Below are positions 18,470 to 27,892 of a stretch of DNA of 64,000 nt, piece after piece. The position numbers and the translations under genes are program-made. The DNA comes from Guyparkeria hydrothermalis (lineage in GTDB: Bacteria; Pseudomonadota; Gammaproteobacteria; Halothiobacillales; Halothiobacillaceae): contig NZ_JAJSED010000001.1 of NCBI RefSeq assembly GCF_023555385.1, positions 1,054,001-1,118,000 of the forward strand, written 5' to 3'. Each line of letters opens with the position of its first letter. The first letter of the stretch is position 1. A model generated the notes under the pieces. The model was given only the letters and a program-made list of their open reading frames with translations, was not told where the DNA came from and searched no databases.

Positions 18470-20185
18470 ATGTCCGAATCCAACGAGCCGATCAGCCACT
18501 TCATCCGCAACCGCATCGACGCCGACCAGGAGAAGGGCACCTACGGCGGCAAGGTGACCACGCGCTTCCCGCCGGAGCCCAACGGCTTCCTGCACTTCGG
18601 GCATGCCAAGAGCATCTTCCTCAACTTCGGCCTGGCACAGGATTACAACGGCATCTGCCACCTGCGCTTCGACGACACTAACCCGGTCAAGGAAGAGCAG
18701 GCCTACGTCGATGCGATCCGCGAGGACATCGAATGGCTGGGCTTCCGTGACCCGGCGCACGAGCACTTCGCCTCCGACTACTTCGAGACGCTCTACCAGG
18801 GGGCGCTGGCACTGGTAAAGGCGGGGCTCGCCTACGTCGATTCGCAGTCGGCCGAGGAAATGCGCGCCAACCGCGGCACGCTGACCGAACCGGGCAAGGA
18901 CAGCCCCTACCGCGACCGCAGTGCCGAGGAGAATCTCGACCTGTTCACTCGCATGCGCCACGGCGAGTTCGAGGACGGCTCCCACATCCTGCGGGCGAAG
19001 ATCGACATGGCCTCGCCTAACCTCAACATGCGCGACCCGGCCATCTACCGAATCCGCCACGCGCATCACCACCGCACCGGTGACAGCTGGCCGATCTACC
19101 CGATGTACGACTACGCCCATTGCGTGTCGGACGCGATCGAGGGGGTCACCCACTCGCTGTGCACGCTCGAGTTCGAGGACCACCGCCCGCTGTACGACTG
19201 GTTCGTCGACAAGCTGGCCGAGCAGGGCTTCTTCGAACGGCCGCTGCCGCAGCAGATCGAGTTCTCGCGGCTCAATCTCACCTACATGCCGCTGTCCAAG
19301 CGGAAATTGATCCAGTTGGTCGACGGCGGCCACGTCGACGGCTGGGACGACCCGCGCATGCCGACGCTCAAGGGCGCGCGCCGGCGCGGCTTCACCCCGG
19401 CGGGCTTCAAGCTGTTCACCGACCGCATCGGGGTGTCCAAGTCCGACAGCCTGATCGACTTCGGCGTGCTCGAGGACTGCATGCGCGAGACGCTCAACGA
19501 GTCGGCCGAGCGTCGCATCTGCGTGCTCGACCCGCTCAAGCTCGTGCTGGTCAACTTCCCCGACGATCACGAGGAGATCTGCTACGCGCCCAACCACCCG
19601 CAGAAGCCGGACTGGGGCAAGCGCGAGGTCACGCTGACGCGCGAGCTGTGGATCGAGCGCGGCGACTTCGCCCTCGACCCGCCCAAGAAGTACTTCCGCC
19701 TCAAGCCCGACGGTGAGGTTCGCCTGCGCTACGGCTTCATCATCAAGCACGTGGGCCACGACCTTGACGAGGACGGCAACGTCACCTGCGTCTACGCCGA
19801 ATACGACCCGGACACCAAGTCCGGCACGCCGGGCGCGGATGCTCGCAAGGTCAAGGGCAACCTCCACTGGCTGTCGGCACGCGACGCGGTCGAGACCACC
19901 GTTCGCCAGTACGACCGACTGTTCAAGGAGCCGGCGCCGGGCGCACGCCGCGAGGGAGACGAGCCAGAGGTCGAACGCGACTTCCTCGACGATCTCAATC
20001 CGGACTCGATCCACACCCTGACGGCCTACCTCGAACCGGGGGCCGCCAACGCCGAGCCGGAATCGATCTACCAGTTCGAACGCCACGGCTACTTCGTCGC
20101 CGACCAGAAAGACCACACCCCGGGCGGCAGACCGGTGTTCAACCGCGCCGTGACCCTGCGCGACTCCTGGGGCAAGGCAAAGTAA
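18470..20185 (+). CDS. glnS: glutaminyl-tRNA synthetase
   Basis: A 571-residue class Ic synthetase that charges tRNA-Gln. The HIGH motif appears as PPEPNGFLHFGHAKS near residue 35 and the KMSKS motif as GVSKSDSLID in the mid-protein, followed by the two beta-barrel anticodon-binding domains. FDDTNPVKEEQ and WPIYPMYDYAHCVSDAIEGVTHSLC match GlnRS rather than GluRS. The ATG at 18470 is chosen (MSESNEPISHFIRN), as upstream in-frame codons lie over promoter-like sequence (TACAAT near 18413). It carries its own terminator. Confidence 0.98.
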   Translation: MSESNEPISHFIRNRIDADQEKGTYGGKVTTRFPPEPNGFLHFGHAKSIFLNFGLAQDYNGICHLRFDDTNPVKEEQAYVDAIREDIEWLGFRDPAHEHFASDYFETLYQGALALVKAGLAYVDSQSAEEMRANRGTLTEPGKDSPYRDRSAEENLDLFTRMRHGEFEDGSHILRAKIDMASPNLNMRDPAIYRIRHAHHHRTGDSWPIYPMYDYAHCVSDAIEGVTHSLCTLEFEDHRPLYDWFVDKLAEQGFFERPLPQQIEFSRLNLTYMPLSKRKLIQLVDGGHVDGWDDPRMPTLKGARRRGFTPAGFKLFTDRIGVSKSDSLIDFGVLEDCMRETLNESAERRICVLDPLKLVLVNFPDDHEEICYAPNHPQKPDWGKREVTLTRELWIERGDFALDPPKKYFRLKPDGEVRLRYGFIIKHVGHDLDEDGNVTCVYAEYDPDTKSGTPGADARKVKGNLHWLSARDAVETTVRQYDRLFKEPAPGARREGDEPEVERDFLDDLNPDSIHTLTAYLEPGAANAEPESIYQFERHGYFVADQKDHTPGGRPVFNRAVTLRDSWGKAK

Positions 20186-20210
20186 GCGGCACCCGCAATG
20201 CTCGCGACAC

Positions 20211-20252
20211 AAAAAAGCCGGCCCGGGGCACATCACCCCGGGCCGGCTTTTT
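20211..20252 (+). terminator. intrinsic terminator after glnS
   Basis: A 17-bp perfect stem (AAAAAGCCGGCCCGGGG paired with CCCCGGGCCGGCTTTTT) and a 7-nt loop CACATCA ends in T5. The left A-run makes it usable by the convergent HiPIP gene too. Confidence 0.92.
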
Positions 20253-20291
20253 ACGTTGAGGCGGTCGGGTCGGGGACCCGTGCCGCCGTGC

Positions 20292-20624
20292 TCACCCCTT
20301 CACGTAGGAACTGCACCAGCCGGCGCCCTTGACCGCCTTGCCGCGGAAGATCGCACAGCCACCCCAGCCATCGCCTGCCTGGTCGGGCTTGTAGAGCGCG
20401 CAATTCGCGCAGGTCTGGCCCGACTTGTACGAGGCATGCTGCACCTCGCTCGCGTCATGGCGATAGTCGAGCGACTTGGCCATCGGATCGTCCTCCGACA
20501 GTTCCGCCAACCCCTCGGCCCGCGCCGGGGCGATTGCCATCAGCGGGATGACTGCCGAGGCCAGCGCGCCACCGACAAAGCGACGACGGGCGTGGTCTGT
20601 ATGGCGAGATTGCTTGTCCTTCAT
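20292..20624 (-). CDS. high-potential iron-sulfur protein (HiPIP), Tat-exported
   Basis: A 110-residue protein with a Tat signal (RRRFVGGALASAVIPL, cleavage near APARA) and a mature domain with four cluster cysteines: CANC, then GGCAIF and GWCSSY. Placement of Y and the C..C...C...C order match HiPIP, which carries one [4Fe-4S] cluster at high redox potential in the periplasm. It shuttles electrons to reaction centres or terminal oxidases in purple bacteria and several sulfur or iron oxidisers. Transcribed alone. This is the best physiological marker in the window. Confidence 0.93.
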   Translation of the reverse strand: MKDKQSRHTDHARRRFVGGALASAVIPLMAIAPARAEGLAELSEDDPMAKSLDYRHDASEVQHASYKSGQTCANCALYKPDQAGDGWGGCAIFRGKAVKGAGWCSSYVKG

Positions 20625-20756
20625 GTATTCCTCTCCCTGAGGTGGTGACTGCCACTCGACTCTAGCGCGCTTTATTCGCGAAGGGAAACAGGTTAGAAAA
20701 CGCTAACTTGTTCATTTAGCAACGGTTCTCATTCGCCAGACGGTTCGCGTTTTCCC

Positions 20757-21089
20757 TCAGAGCACGCCCCAGCTCAGCAGGAACAGCAGCAAGGCCACGA
20801 CAAGCAGCCAGCCGGCAAGTCGGCCGGCCGCGCCCCCATCACCCTCGACGTCCGGCTCGTCATGCGCCGGCTCGGGTTCGCGCGCCTCGTAGCTCGCAAT
20901 GACCTGCTCGGCACGCGCCGTGTCACGCTCGTCGACCAGCATCACCCGGGCGAAGTCCTGCGGTGCCAGCTCGCCCACCGCGCCCTGCTGGTAGAAACCG
21001 GCAACCTCAGCCTCGATGCCCTCGGCATTCAGCATGCCGGCAACGATGTGCGCCTCGAGGATGTCGGTCGCCCGGTAGATGGTCTTCAT
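20757..21089 (-). CDS. DUF2007-domain protein with C-terminal membrane helix
   Basis: A 110-residue protein. Residues 1-65 form the DUF2007 domain: IYRATDILEAHIVAGMLNAEGIEAEV, then a LAPQDFARVMLVDERD..RAEQVIASYE segment, similar to the ferredoxin-like PII-related fold of putative signal-transducing proteins. A Glu/Asp/Pro linker leads to one hydrophobic helix at 88-108 that should anchor it in the inner membrane. Function is not known for the family. It is divergent from purM across about 110 bp. Confidence 0.85.
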   Translation of the reverse strand: MKTIYRATDILEAHIVAGMLNAEGIEAEVAGFYQQGAVGELAPQDFARVMLVDERDTARAEQVIASYEAREPEPAHDEPDVEGDGGAAGRLAGWLLVVALLLFLLSWGVL

Positions 21090-21202
21090 GTCGGCTCCAG
21101 TCGTTGGTCTTCGCGCATTCCCGGCACCGGTCGAGGGGGCGCCGGAGGCCGAGATTGATGTAGACTACGCGCCATTCCATTCCAAGCATTCAGCCTACCG
21201 CC

Positions 21203-22240
21203 ATGACCCAGGAAAACACCCCCCTGACCTACCGCGACGCGGGCGTCGACATCGATGCCGGCAACAGCCTCGTCGACCGCATCAAGCCCGCGGTCAAGCG
21301 CACCCAACGCCCCGAGGTCATGGGCGGCCTGGGCGGTTTCGGCGGCCTGTTCGCGCTGGACACCAGCAAATTCAAGCAGCCGGTCCTGGTCTCGGGCACC
21401 GACGGCGTCGGCACCAAGCTGCGCCTGGCGATCGACCTGAACAAGCATGACCAGATCGGCATCGATCTGGTCGCGATGTGCGTCAACGACATCCTGGTCA
21501 CCGGCGCCGAACCGCTGTTTTTCCTCGACTACTACGCCACCGGAAAGCTCGACGTCGAGGTCGCCGCCCAAGTGGTCGAAGGCATTGCCGAAGGCTGCTC
21601 GCAGGCCGGCTGCGCACTGATCGGCGGCGAGACCGCCGAGATGCCGTCGATGTACGAGCACGGCGACTACGACCTGGCCGGCTTCGCCGTCGGCGCGGTC
21701 GAGAAGGACCAGCTGATCGACGGCTCGAAGGTGGCCGCCGGCGACAAGCTGGTCGCCCTGCCCGCCTCCGGCCCGCACGCCAACGGGTACTCGCTGATCC
21801 GCAAGATCATCGAGCGCGCCCAGCCGGACTGGAACAGCGCCGAGGGCAAGCAACTGCTGGAACAGCTGCTCGCCCCGACCCGCATCTATGCCAAGGCGGT
21901 GGCCGCGCTGGCCGAACAGGTCAACATCCACGCCATGAGCCACATCACCGGCGGCGGGCTGACCGAGAACCTGCCGCGCGTCTTCCCCGACGAGCTGGCC
22001 GCGGCGATCGACTGGTCGAGCTGGGAGCGCCCGACGGTATTCGACTGGCTGGCCGAACAGGGCAACGTCGAAGACGCCGAGATGCGCCGCACCTTCAACA
22101 ACGGCGTGGGCATGGTGGTGATCGTTGCCGCCGATCAGGCCGACAAGGCAGTCAGTGCCATGCAGGCGGCCGGCGAAGCGGCCTGGGTGATCGGCGAGAT
22201 CGTCGAGCGGGGTAACGGCGAGCCCGTGATCTACCGCTGA
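21203..22240 (+). CDS. purM: phosphoribosylformylglycinamidine cyclo-ligase (AIR synthetase)
   Basis: The 345-residue length equals E. coli PurM. Signature segments are [27 protein letters not shown] (ATP/phosphate loop), [26 protein letters not shown] and [13 protein letters not shown]. It converts FGAM to AIR in de novo purine synthesis. Its TGA overlaps the purN ATG by one base, so the two are coupled. A TAGACT element about 40 bp upstream may be part of its promoter. Confidence 0.98.
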   Translation: MTQENTPLTYRDAGVDIDAGNSLVDRIKPAVKRTQRPEVMGGLGGFGGLFALDTSKFKQPVLVSGTDGVGTKLRLAIDLNKHDQIGIDLVAMCVNDILVTGAEPLFFLDYYATGKLDVEVAAQVVEGIAEGCSQAGCALIGGETAEMPSMYEHGDYDLAGFAVGAVEKDQLIDGSKVAAGDKLVALPASGPHANGYSLIRKIIERAQPDWNSAEGKQLLEQLLAPTRIYAKAVAALAEQVNIHAMSHITGGGLTENLPRVFPDELAAAIDWSSWERPTVFDWLAEQGNVEDAEMRRTFNNGVGMVVIVAADQADKAVSAMQAAGEAAWVIGEIVERGNGEPVIYR

Positions 22241-22917
22241 TGGCGGCGGGAGACAAAGCCGGAAAGAAGGCGAGGCTGGTGGTCCTGGCCTCCGGCAACG
22301 GCTCGAACTTCCAGGCGATCATCGACGCCTGCGAGAGCGGCCGACTGGACGCGGAGATCGCGCTGCTGGTGGTCAATCGCCCGGGTGCCTATGCGCTCGA
22401 GCGGGCCGAGAAGCACGGCATCCCCGGACGCCTCATCGACCACAAGGCCTATGCCGACCGCGAGGCCTTCGACGCGGCCCTGGCCGATGCCGTCGACGAG
22501 GCACGGCCGGACTGGATCATCATGGCCGGCTTCATGCGCATTCTCACCGACGGGTTCGTCGAGCACTTCCGTGGCCAGCTGATCAACATCCATCCCTCGC
22601 TGCTGCCGAAGTACCCGGGCATGAATACCCACGCCCGGGCGCTGGAGGCCGGCGACATCCAGCACGGCGCGACCGTGCACTTCGTCACCCCGACCGTCGA
22701 TGCCGGCCCGCCGATCGTGCAGGGGCGCCTCGAGATCTTCGACAACGACGACGTCGAATCGCTCAAGCAGCGCATTCACGGCATCGAACACCGCATCTAT
22801 CCGCTGGCCATCGACTGGCTGGTGCAGGGCAAGATCGATTTCGAGCAGGCCGAGAAGCAGACCAGCCCGGCGGTGGTCGACGCCTCCGGCGCCCTGATCG
22901 CCCCGCCCAGCCCCTGA
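22240..22917 (+). CDS. purN: phosphoribosylglycinamide formyltransferase
   Basis: A 225-residue GAR transformylase. It shows the nucleotide loop ASGNGSNFQAIID, the folate and catalytic stretch INIHPSLLPKYPG with the Asn and His of the N-H-D catalytic set, and VDAGPPIVQ with the Asp nearby. It transfers a formyl group from 10-formyl-THF to GAR, the step before FGAM formation. Start overlaps the purM stop. Slightly longer than E. coli PurN (212). Confidence 0.97.
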   Translation: MAAGDKAGKKARLVVLASGNGSNFQAIIDACESGRLDAEIALLVVNRPGAYALERAEKHGIPGRLIDHKAYADREAFDAALADAVDEARPDWIIMAGFMRILTDGFVEHFRGQLINIHPSLLPKYPGMNTHARALEAGDIQHGATVHFVTPTVDAGPPIVQGRLEIFDNDDVESLKQRIHGIEHRIYPLAIDWLVQGKIDFEQAEKQTSPAVVDASGALIAPPSP

Positions 22918-22926
22918 CCGGGACGG

Positions 22927-23325
22927 CTACCGCCGCCCTGCCCGACCCAGCAGCCACGGCATGGCCGCCATCAGCAGCAGGCTGACGGCGTAGGCCGTGG
23001 CGGCAACGGGGTCGCGACTCGCAAGGTATTCCGCCAGGCTGATCCCGCGCAGGCCGAGCACCAGCGTCACCTCCGCGAGCAGCAGCCAGCCCACGGCCAA
23101 CATCCCCGCGCCGAGGCGAACGCCGAGGCGATCGGGCAATGCGAAATGGCCGACGGCCCAGCGGGCGGCCAGCACGATCACCAGCAGCATCACCGGCATC
23201 TCGACCAACTCGGCGGCGCGCGTACCCAGCCATGGGGCCAGCCACAGTTCTCTGAGCACCCCCAAGGCGAAGCCCGCGCCAAACACCCAGAGGAAATAGG
23301 CCGTACCGGCCTTCAGCATGGTCAT
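22927..23325 (-). CDS. integral membrane protein with four predicted helices, unknown function
   Basis: A 132-residue protein dominated by hydrophobic segments at about 8-25, 40-60, 68-92 and 105-126, with charged ends (RRELW-like loop and GRAGRR tail). No catalytic motif or named family is recognised. It converges with purN (9 bp apart) and ends without a visible terminator on that side. The ATG at 23325 is preceded by GGAGG-like sequence. Confidence 0.7.
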   Translation of the reverse strand: MTMLKAGTAYFLWVFGAGFALGVLRELWLAPWLGTRAAELVEMPVMLLVIVLAARWAVGHFALPDRLGVRLGAGMLAVGWLLLAEVTLVLGLRGISLAEYLASRDPVAATAYAVSLLLMAAMPWLLGRAGRR

Positions 23326-23359
23326 GACGCGCCTCCGTCAGTGGCGGCTCCGAAAAGAA

Positions 23360-23388
23360 AAGGGCCCACCTGAATCAGGCGGGCCCTT
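23360..23388. terminator. terminator between YdcH-family gene and membrane protein gene
   Basis: AAGGGCCCACCTGA pairs with TCAGGCGGGCCCTT (one mismatch, short loop). Flanking A-runs on the left give T-rich RNA on the - strand, so it most likely ends the DUF465 transcript. Confidence 0.7.
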
Positions 23389-23411
23389 CGTGCTTCCATC
23401 GATTCGGCCGA

Positions 23412-23648
23412 TCAGCCCTTGAGCATCGCGTAGAGCTCATCCTTCAGCGCCAGGCGCTGCTTCTTGAGCTCTTCCATGTGCTCGTCGGTGACCGGCTCGT
23501 CCTGTTTCTCGAGCACCTCGATTTCCTTGGTCAGTTCGTCGTAACGCTCGAACTGCTTGTGGAAATGGGCATCCTCGGTCTTGAGCTGGTGAATGCGCTC
23601 CTTGAACTCCGGGAATTCGTGCGCCAGATCGTGATGGTCTACCTGCAT
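23412..23648 (-). CDS. YdcH-family (DUF465) small coiled-coil protein
   Basis: A 78-residue highly charged, helical protein starting MQVDHHDLAHEFPEFKERIHQLK and ending in a second helix rich in Lys/Glu/Leu. The HDL..EFPE and H.L....F..L motifs define the DUF465/YdcH family. Members are small cytosolic coiled-coil proteins of unknown role. It stands alone between a FadL-type porin gene and a terminator. Confidence 0.9.
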   Translation of the reverse strand: MQVDHHDLAHEFPEFKERIHQLKTEDAHFHKQFERYDELTKEIEVLEKQDEPVTDEHMEELKKQRLALKDELYAMLKG

Positions 23649-23773
23649 CGGTTACCTCGTTTGCGGATGGAAGACTGGCCGGAACATCCAGCCGGTACCA
23701 GCCTAGATCATAGCGCCGAAACCGACAGGCGTCCCCCGAGAGAATCGCTCGGGAATTGGCTTGCCGGACGGGA

Positions 23774-25066
23774 TCAGAAGTGCGCGTTCAGCTGCACGCC
23801 GATAATGTCGACCTTGCCCTGGTACTGGCCACGCAGGTTGTTGGGAAGGAGCGACTCGGTGGTGTTGTCGACGGAGTTGTCGTTGAACCAGATGTGGGTA
23901 TAGCCGACGTCCACCGACCACTGCTTGCTGATCTCGTAACCGAGACCCAGCGAGGCCCACGTACGGTCGGAGTCCGGCAGACGCGCGGTACGGAACTCGT
24001 TGTTCGGCACCGGCGTCGGGTCGTAGGCCGCACCGGCCCGTAGCGTCCAGCGCGGGGCGAACTCCCACTCGCCGCCGACGGCGACACGCAGGGTGTCGTC
24101 CCAATTCTCGGTGGTGACCGATTCACGACCGTAACTCTGCTCGACCCGCAACTCGTCGAAGCTCGACCAGCCGGTCCACAACAGGCCGAAGGAGCCGGTC
24201 AGCGTGTCGCTGAAATCGTGCGTCAGGCTTGCCGCCGCGGTAGCCGGCAGGTCAAGGCCGGCCTCGGCCCAGCTGTCGGCGAAAAGCGGCGAGGCATTGA
24301 GCGGCGCCGGCATGGTGTAGTCGGCATCACCGGTCAGATCGTGCTCGACCCCCGAGTGGTAGGCCAGGCCCAGGCGGGTGTCCTCGGTCGCCTGCCACAG
24401 CACGCCGAGGCTGTAACCGACCGACCAGTCGTCACCCTCGACCTCCACGCTGCCATCCGGCAGCGGGGCGCCGCCAGCAGCCGCGCTGGAGTTGATCGCC
24501 GAGGACAGTCGCGCTTCGGCACGCTGCACGTTGAACGACGCACCCACGGTCCACTCGGGCGTGATGTCGAGGCTGAACGACGGGCTGATGTCGATCACCT
24601 CGATATGACTCTCCTGGGCGTGGTAACGCCCCAGCCAGCCATCGTCGTAGTCGGTGGCCAGACCGAAGGGCACGGTCAGGGCCACGCCGACGCGGGTCTT
24701 CTCGTCGAGCTGATGGACGATCGATGCGTTCGGAATCGCTGCCGACTCACCGGCATCACCGCCGAGACCGCCGGAAACGGGGCCGGCAACGCCCGTGGAG
24801 GTCGCTCCCGGCTGCAACTCGAACGACGGGATGATGTAGTTCACGCCACCCGAGACGGCGGTGCCGTCGATCTGGGTCATCGCCGCCGGGTTGCCGACCA
24901 GGCCGCTGGACTCGCCATTGCCGGTGGCAAGGTTGGCGAAGGCCTGGCCGAGGCCGGTGGCATCCTTCTCCATCAGCGCGAAGCCGGCCGCATGGGCCTG
25001 ACCGGCGAGCATGGCCGTCGACAGCGACGTGGCCGCCGCGAGAGTGGTCTTGCTGAAGCGTTTCAC
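23774..25066 (-). CDS. FadL/OmpP1-family outer membrane porin for hydrophobic compounds
   Basis: A 430-residue protein with a Sec signal peptide (cleavage near AGQAHA) and the family N-terminus GFALMEKDATGLGQAFANLATG, which forms the hatch domain. The rest is alternating beta-barrel sequence, and it ends in an aromatic residue (AHF), as expected for outer membrane barrels. FadL proteins take up long-chain fatty acids or other hydrophobic molecules. The acyl-CoA ligase gene immediately downstream on the same strand would activate imported fatty acids, supporting that role. Confidence 0.9.
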   Translation of the reverse strand: MKRFSKTTLAAATSLSTAMLAGQAHAAGFALMEKDATGLGQAFANLATGNGESSGLVGNPAAMTQIDGTAVSGGVNYIIPSFELQPGATSTGVAGPVSGGLGGDAGESAAIPNASIVHQLDEKTRVGVALTVPFGLATDYDDGWLGRYHAQESHIEVIDISPSFSLDITPEWTVGASFNVQRAEARLSSAINSSAAAGGAPLPDGSVEVEGDDWSVGYSLGVLWQATEDTRLGLAYHSGVEHDLTGDADYTMPAPLNASPLFADSWAEAGLDLPATAAASLTHDFSDTLTGSFGLLWTGWSSFDELRVEQSYGRESVTTENWDDTLRVAVGGEWEFAPRWTLRAGAAYDPTPVPNNEFRTARLPDSDRTWASLGLGYEISKQWSVDVGYTHIWFNDNSVDNTTESLLPNNLRGQYQGKVDIIGVQLNAHF

Positions 25067-25172
25067 GGTTAGGGCTCCTCTTTTGTTGTGTTTTTTCTTC
25101 GATTTCGTGCGCGGGTCAGCCGACGCCGGTCGAGCGACCGGCGTCCGAAGTCTGTCGTGAGCGAGTGATGGG

Positions 25173-27011
25173 CTAGCGCCCGTTGAACAGCTCGGCGATG
25201 TCCTCGGCGTGCGCCTTCTCGATCAGCGGACGCTTGAGTTTCTGCGTCGGTGTCATCAGGCCGTCCTCGATGGTCCACGGCTCGGTGAGGATCTTCACCC
25301 GACGGATCTGTGCGTAGCCGGGGAAGTCCGCCAGCTGGCCGTTGATGCGCTTGAGAACCAGCTTCTCGACGAAGCGGTCGGCCACCGTCTCCGGGTCCTC
25401 CGGGTCCAGGTCGAACTCGCGCATCAGGGCGGCAAACGTCTCCGGCTCGACCACCACCAGTGCCGCCAGCTGCGACTGGCCCTCGCCGAGCACCAGCACC
25501 TGGTCGACCAGCGGGTCGAGACCGATCGCCGACTCCATCGCCGCCGGCGGTACCTTCTCGCCGTTGGCCATGACGATGATGTCCTTGATCCGGCCGGTGA
25601 TGCGGATATGTCCGTCCTCGTCGATCGCCGCCTGGTCGCCGGTATGCAGCCAGCCGTGCTCGTCGATCGCCGCGGCGGTCGCCTCGTCGTTCTTCCAGTA
25701 GCCCTGCATCACCCCGGCGCTCTTGACCATCAGCTCGTTCTGCTCGCCGAGGCGCACCTGCACGCCCTCGAGCGTCGTGCCAATGGTCTCGGGGCGGTTG
25801 TCGCCCGGGCGATTCACGGAGACCACCGGGCTCGCCTCGGTCAGGCCGTAGCCCTGCAGGACCGGCACGCCGATACCGGTGAACACCCGCGCCAGTTCCG
25901 GCGACAGTGGCGCGCCGCCGCAGATGGCGTAGCGGAGCCGACCGCCGAGCCGCTCGCGCAGCTTACCCGCCACCAGCCGGTCCATCAGCGGCCAGAACGC
26001 AGCCTTCGCCGCACTGCCGCCACGGCCCTGCCGGCGTTCGAAACGCGCACTGCCCACGTCCACCGTCAGGCGGAACAGCTTCTGGGCAAGCGCGCCCTTT
26101 TTCTTGAGTGCCGAGCCGATGCGATCGTAGACCCGCTCGTAGACGCGCGGCACCGAGATCAGCAGGGTCGGCTTGATGATGCCGAGGTCCTCGCCCAGCT
26201 GCTGCGCCGAGCGGGCAAAGGCGACGGTCGAGCCGCAAATCATGGGCAGGTAGTAACCGCCGGTGCGCTCGAGGGTGTGCGACAGCGGCAGGAAGGACAG
26301 GAACAGGTCGTCGGCGGTAATTGAGGCGACCTTCGAGCAGGCGAACGCATTCTCCAGCATGTTGCTGTGCGTGAGCATCACGCCCTTGGCCCGCCCTGCC
26401 GTGCCCGAGGTGTAGACGATGGAGGCCAGCGTCTGGCCGTCGGACTCCAGGCGTACCGGCTCGCCGCGCGCACCGAAGGTCCAGTCGGCGAAGGATTCCA
26501 GGTGCTTGTCCTTGGCGCCGTCCTCCACGTCGATCGGCGCGAGGGTGATGATGTGCTTGAGGGTCTCGAAGCCGTCGGAGACTGCCTCCAGCCCGCGCCA
26601 CTGGCGCCGGCCGTCGACCACCAGCAGCTTCGCCTCTGTCTCCTTGATGATGTTCGCCACGTTCTGCGGCCGGTCGTCCGTGTACAGCGGCACCGTCACC
26701 AGCCCCAGCCCCAGCGCGGCCTGATCGAACAGCACCCATTCGCGGGCGTTCTTGAGCATCATCGCGACGCGGTCGCCGGGTTCCAGCCCGTCCCGCTTCA
26801 TCGCCGCCTGGATGCGCCCCACCTCGTAGGCCATGTCGCCCCAGGTGGTGTCGATCCAGTCCTGGCAACCGGGATCGTACTGCCGGTAGGCGATCGCCTC
26901 CGGCGTGCGCGCGACACGTTCGAAAAAAAGCCCGCTCAGGTTGACGGCCTGGGCAGGCGTGACGCGGTGATCCGCCGAATTACCGGCGTGGGTCGGGTTG
27001 GGCGAGGACAT
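25173..27011 (-). CDS. AMP-dependent long-chain acyl-CoA synthetase/ligase
   Basis: A 612-residue ANL-superfamily enzyme, long-chain (FadD15/ACSL-like) type. P-loop SIVYTSGTAGRAKGV, the YGLTEASPVVSVN motif, LHTGDQAAIDEDG and ITGRIKDIIVMANGEKVPP are all intact. The start is supported by GGAGGAAAT directly before ATG. It activates fatty acids to acyl-CoA through an acyl-adenylate, probably at the inner membrane face. The fadL-type gene lies about 105 bp downstream on the same strand. A TACACT element lies near 27040 on the - strand. Confidence 0.93.
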   Translation of the reverse strand: MSSPNPTHAGNSADHRVTPAQAVNLSGLFFERVARTPEAIAYRQYDPGCQDWIDTTWGDMAYEVGRIQAAMKRDGLEPGDRVAMMLKNAREWVLFDQAALGLGLVTVPLYTDDRPQNVANIIKETEAKLLVVDGRRQWRGLEAVSDGFETLKHIITLAPIDVEDGAKDKHLESFADWTFGARGEPVRLESDGQTLASIVYTSGTAGRAKGVMLTHSNMLENAFACSKVASITADDLFLSFLPLSHTLERTGGYYLPMICGSTVAFARSAQQLGEDLGIIKPTLLISVPRVYERVYDRIGSALKKKGALAQKLFRLTVDVGSARFERRQGRGGSAAKAAFWPLMDRLVAGKLRERLGGRLRYAICGGAPLSPELARVFTGIGVPVLQGYGLTEASPVVSVNRPGDNRPETIGTTLEGVQVRLGEQNELMVKSAGVMQGYWKNDEATAAAIDEHGWLHTGDQAAIDEDGHIRITGRIKDIIVMANGEKVPPAAMESAIGLDPLVDQVLVLGEGQSQLAALVVVEPETFAALMREFDLDPEDPETVADRFVEKLVLKRINGQLADFPGYAQIRRVKILTEPWTIEDGLMTPTQKLKRPLIEKAHAEDIAELFNGR

Positions 27012-27230
27012 CGATTTCCTCCGGGTGACATTCCTGTGACTTGCCGGAGTGTATCAGCGGCGCTACATCAGGTAACGGCATAGAGTTTTATGGGCCATCA
27101 ACCGCCAAAAGCCTGTTGCAAGGCCATTTATCACCAAGACCAAGGACTCTCGGACATGGTGGTGATGTGGCGCGGGGGAGGTTTCGCACGCCGGTTGCGT
27201 AATGCGGCACAGCCCCACCCGCCGTGCGCG

Positions 27231-27785
27231 GCGCGCGAGGGTATTTTCTTGCTTGTCCAAGAAAACACCCGAAAAGAAGGACACCCCACGGCTTGGCCCT
27301 TCGGGCCTTCTAGGCCGGACTTCCGTGCGACCTAGAAGCCTCACGACCGACGGCCGGCTTCGGGGTCGGCTCGACGCGACATCGTGTCGCGGCGAGTCTC
27401 GGAGCGACGTCCGTGTCGCTCCGACCCCGGCCAGCCGCCGGCCGTGAGGCAACCCGAAAGGGAAGCAAACCTTCGTTTACCGCTGTGCCAGCCACCATTC
27501 CACCGAAATCACAAGGCGCGTGCCCGACCTAAATCAGGAAACATCGTCGGATCGAAGGACGAGTCCCCTTACGCCTTGCCTCGCGAGCGGGGAATCGCAG
27601 GGTCGGGCTTGCATGGACGCAAGCCCGAGGTTCGCCGCGATACGACGTCGCGTCGAACCGACCCGTCCGCGCTTCCCCGTTCGCGAGGCTGATCGCGGCA
27701 GCGATCAGGCCCGCAGGGCCAAGGCGTCGGGGTGTCCTTCTTTTCGCCTCTTTTCTTGGACAAGCAAGAAAAGAGCCTCGCGCGC
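27231..27785. repeat. large imperfect inverted repeat: two facing copies of an intergenic repeat unit
   Basis: The outer arms 27231-27287 and 27729-27785 match in inverted orientation over 57 bp with 5 mismatches. Each arm contains its own hairpin (TTTTCTTG, 6-nt loop, CAAGAAAA). Inner parts also match in inverted order: around 27365-27450 and 27565-27665 share the GTCGAACCGAC-like and CGCGGCGA segments at lower identity. This indicates two diverged copies of a roughly 220-bp unit facing each other across about 110 bp of centre. Short frames in each copy give similar peptides but look non-genuine. The 881-bp gap from 27012 to 27892 contains nothing else I can call. Confidence 0.8.
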
Positions 27786-27892
27786 TGGGCACCGTGATAA
27801 AGGACGCCCCCTTCACTCAACCGGCGCGTGAAATTTTTTCACCAGCAACCTACACAATTAGGCTCTGAGCCACCTAAAAGCCTCGTGGGAAC

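Noticed and set aside
18428-20236. 602-codon - strand frame
   Set aside because: Antisense shadow of glnS.
27202-27447. 81-codon frame in the left repeat copy (and 95-codon frame at 27529-27816)
   Set aside because: The peptides are similar only because the DNA repeats are similar; Arg/Pro/Ser-rich, no ribosome-binding site, no domain.
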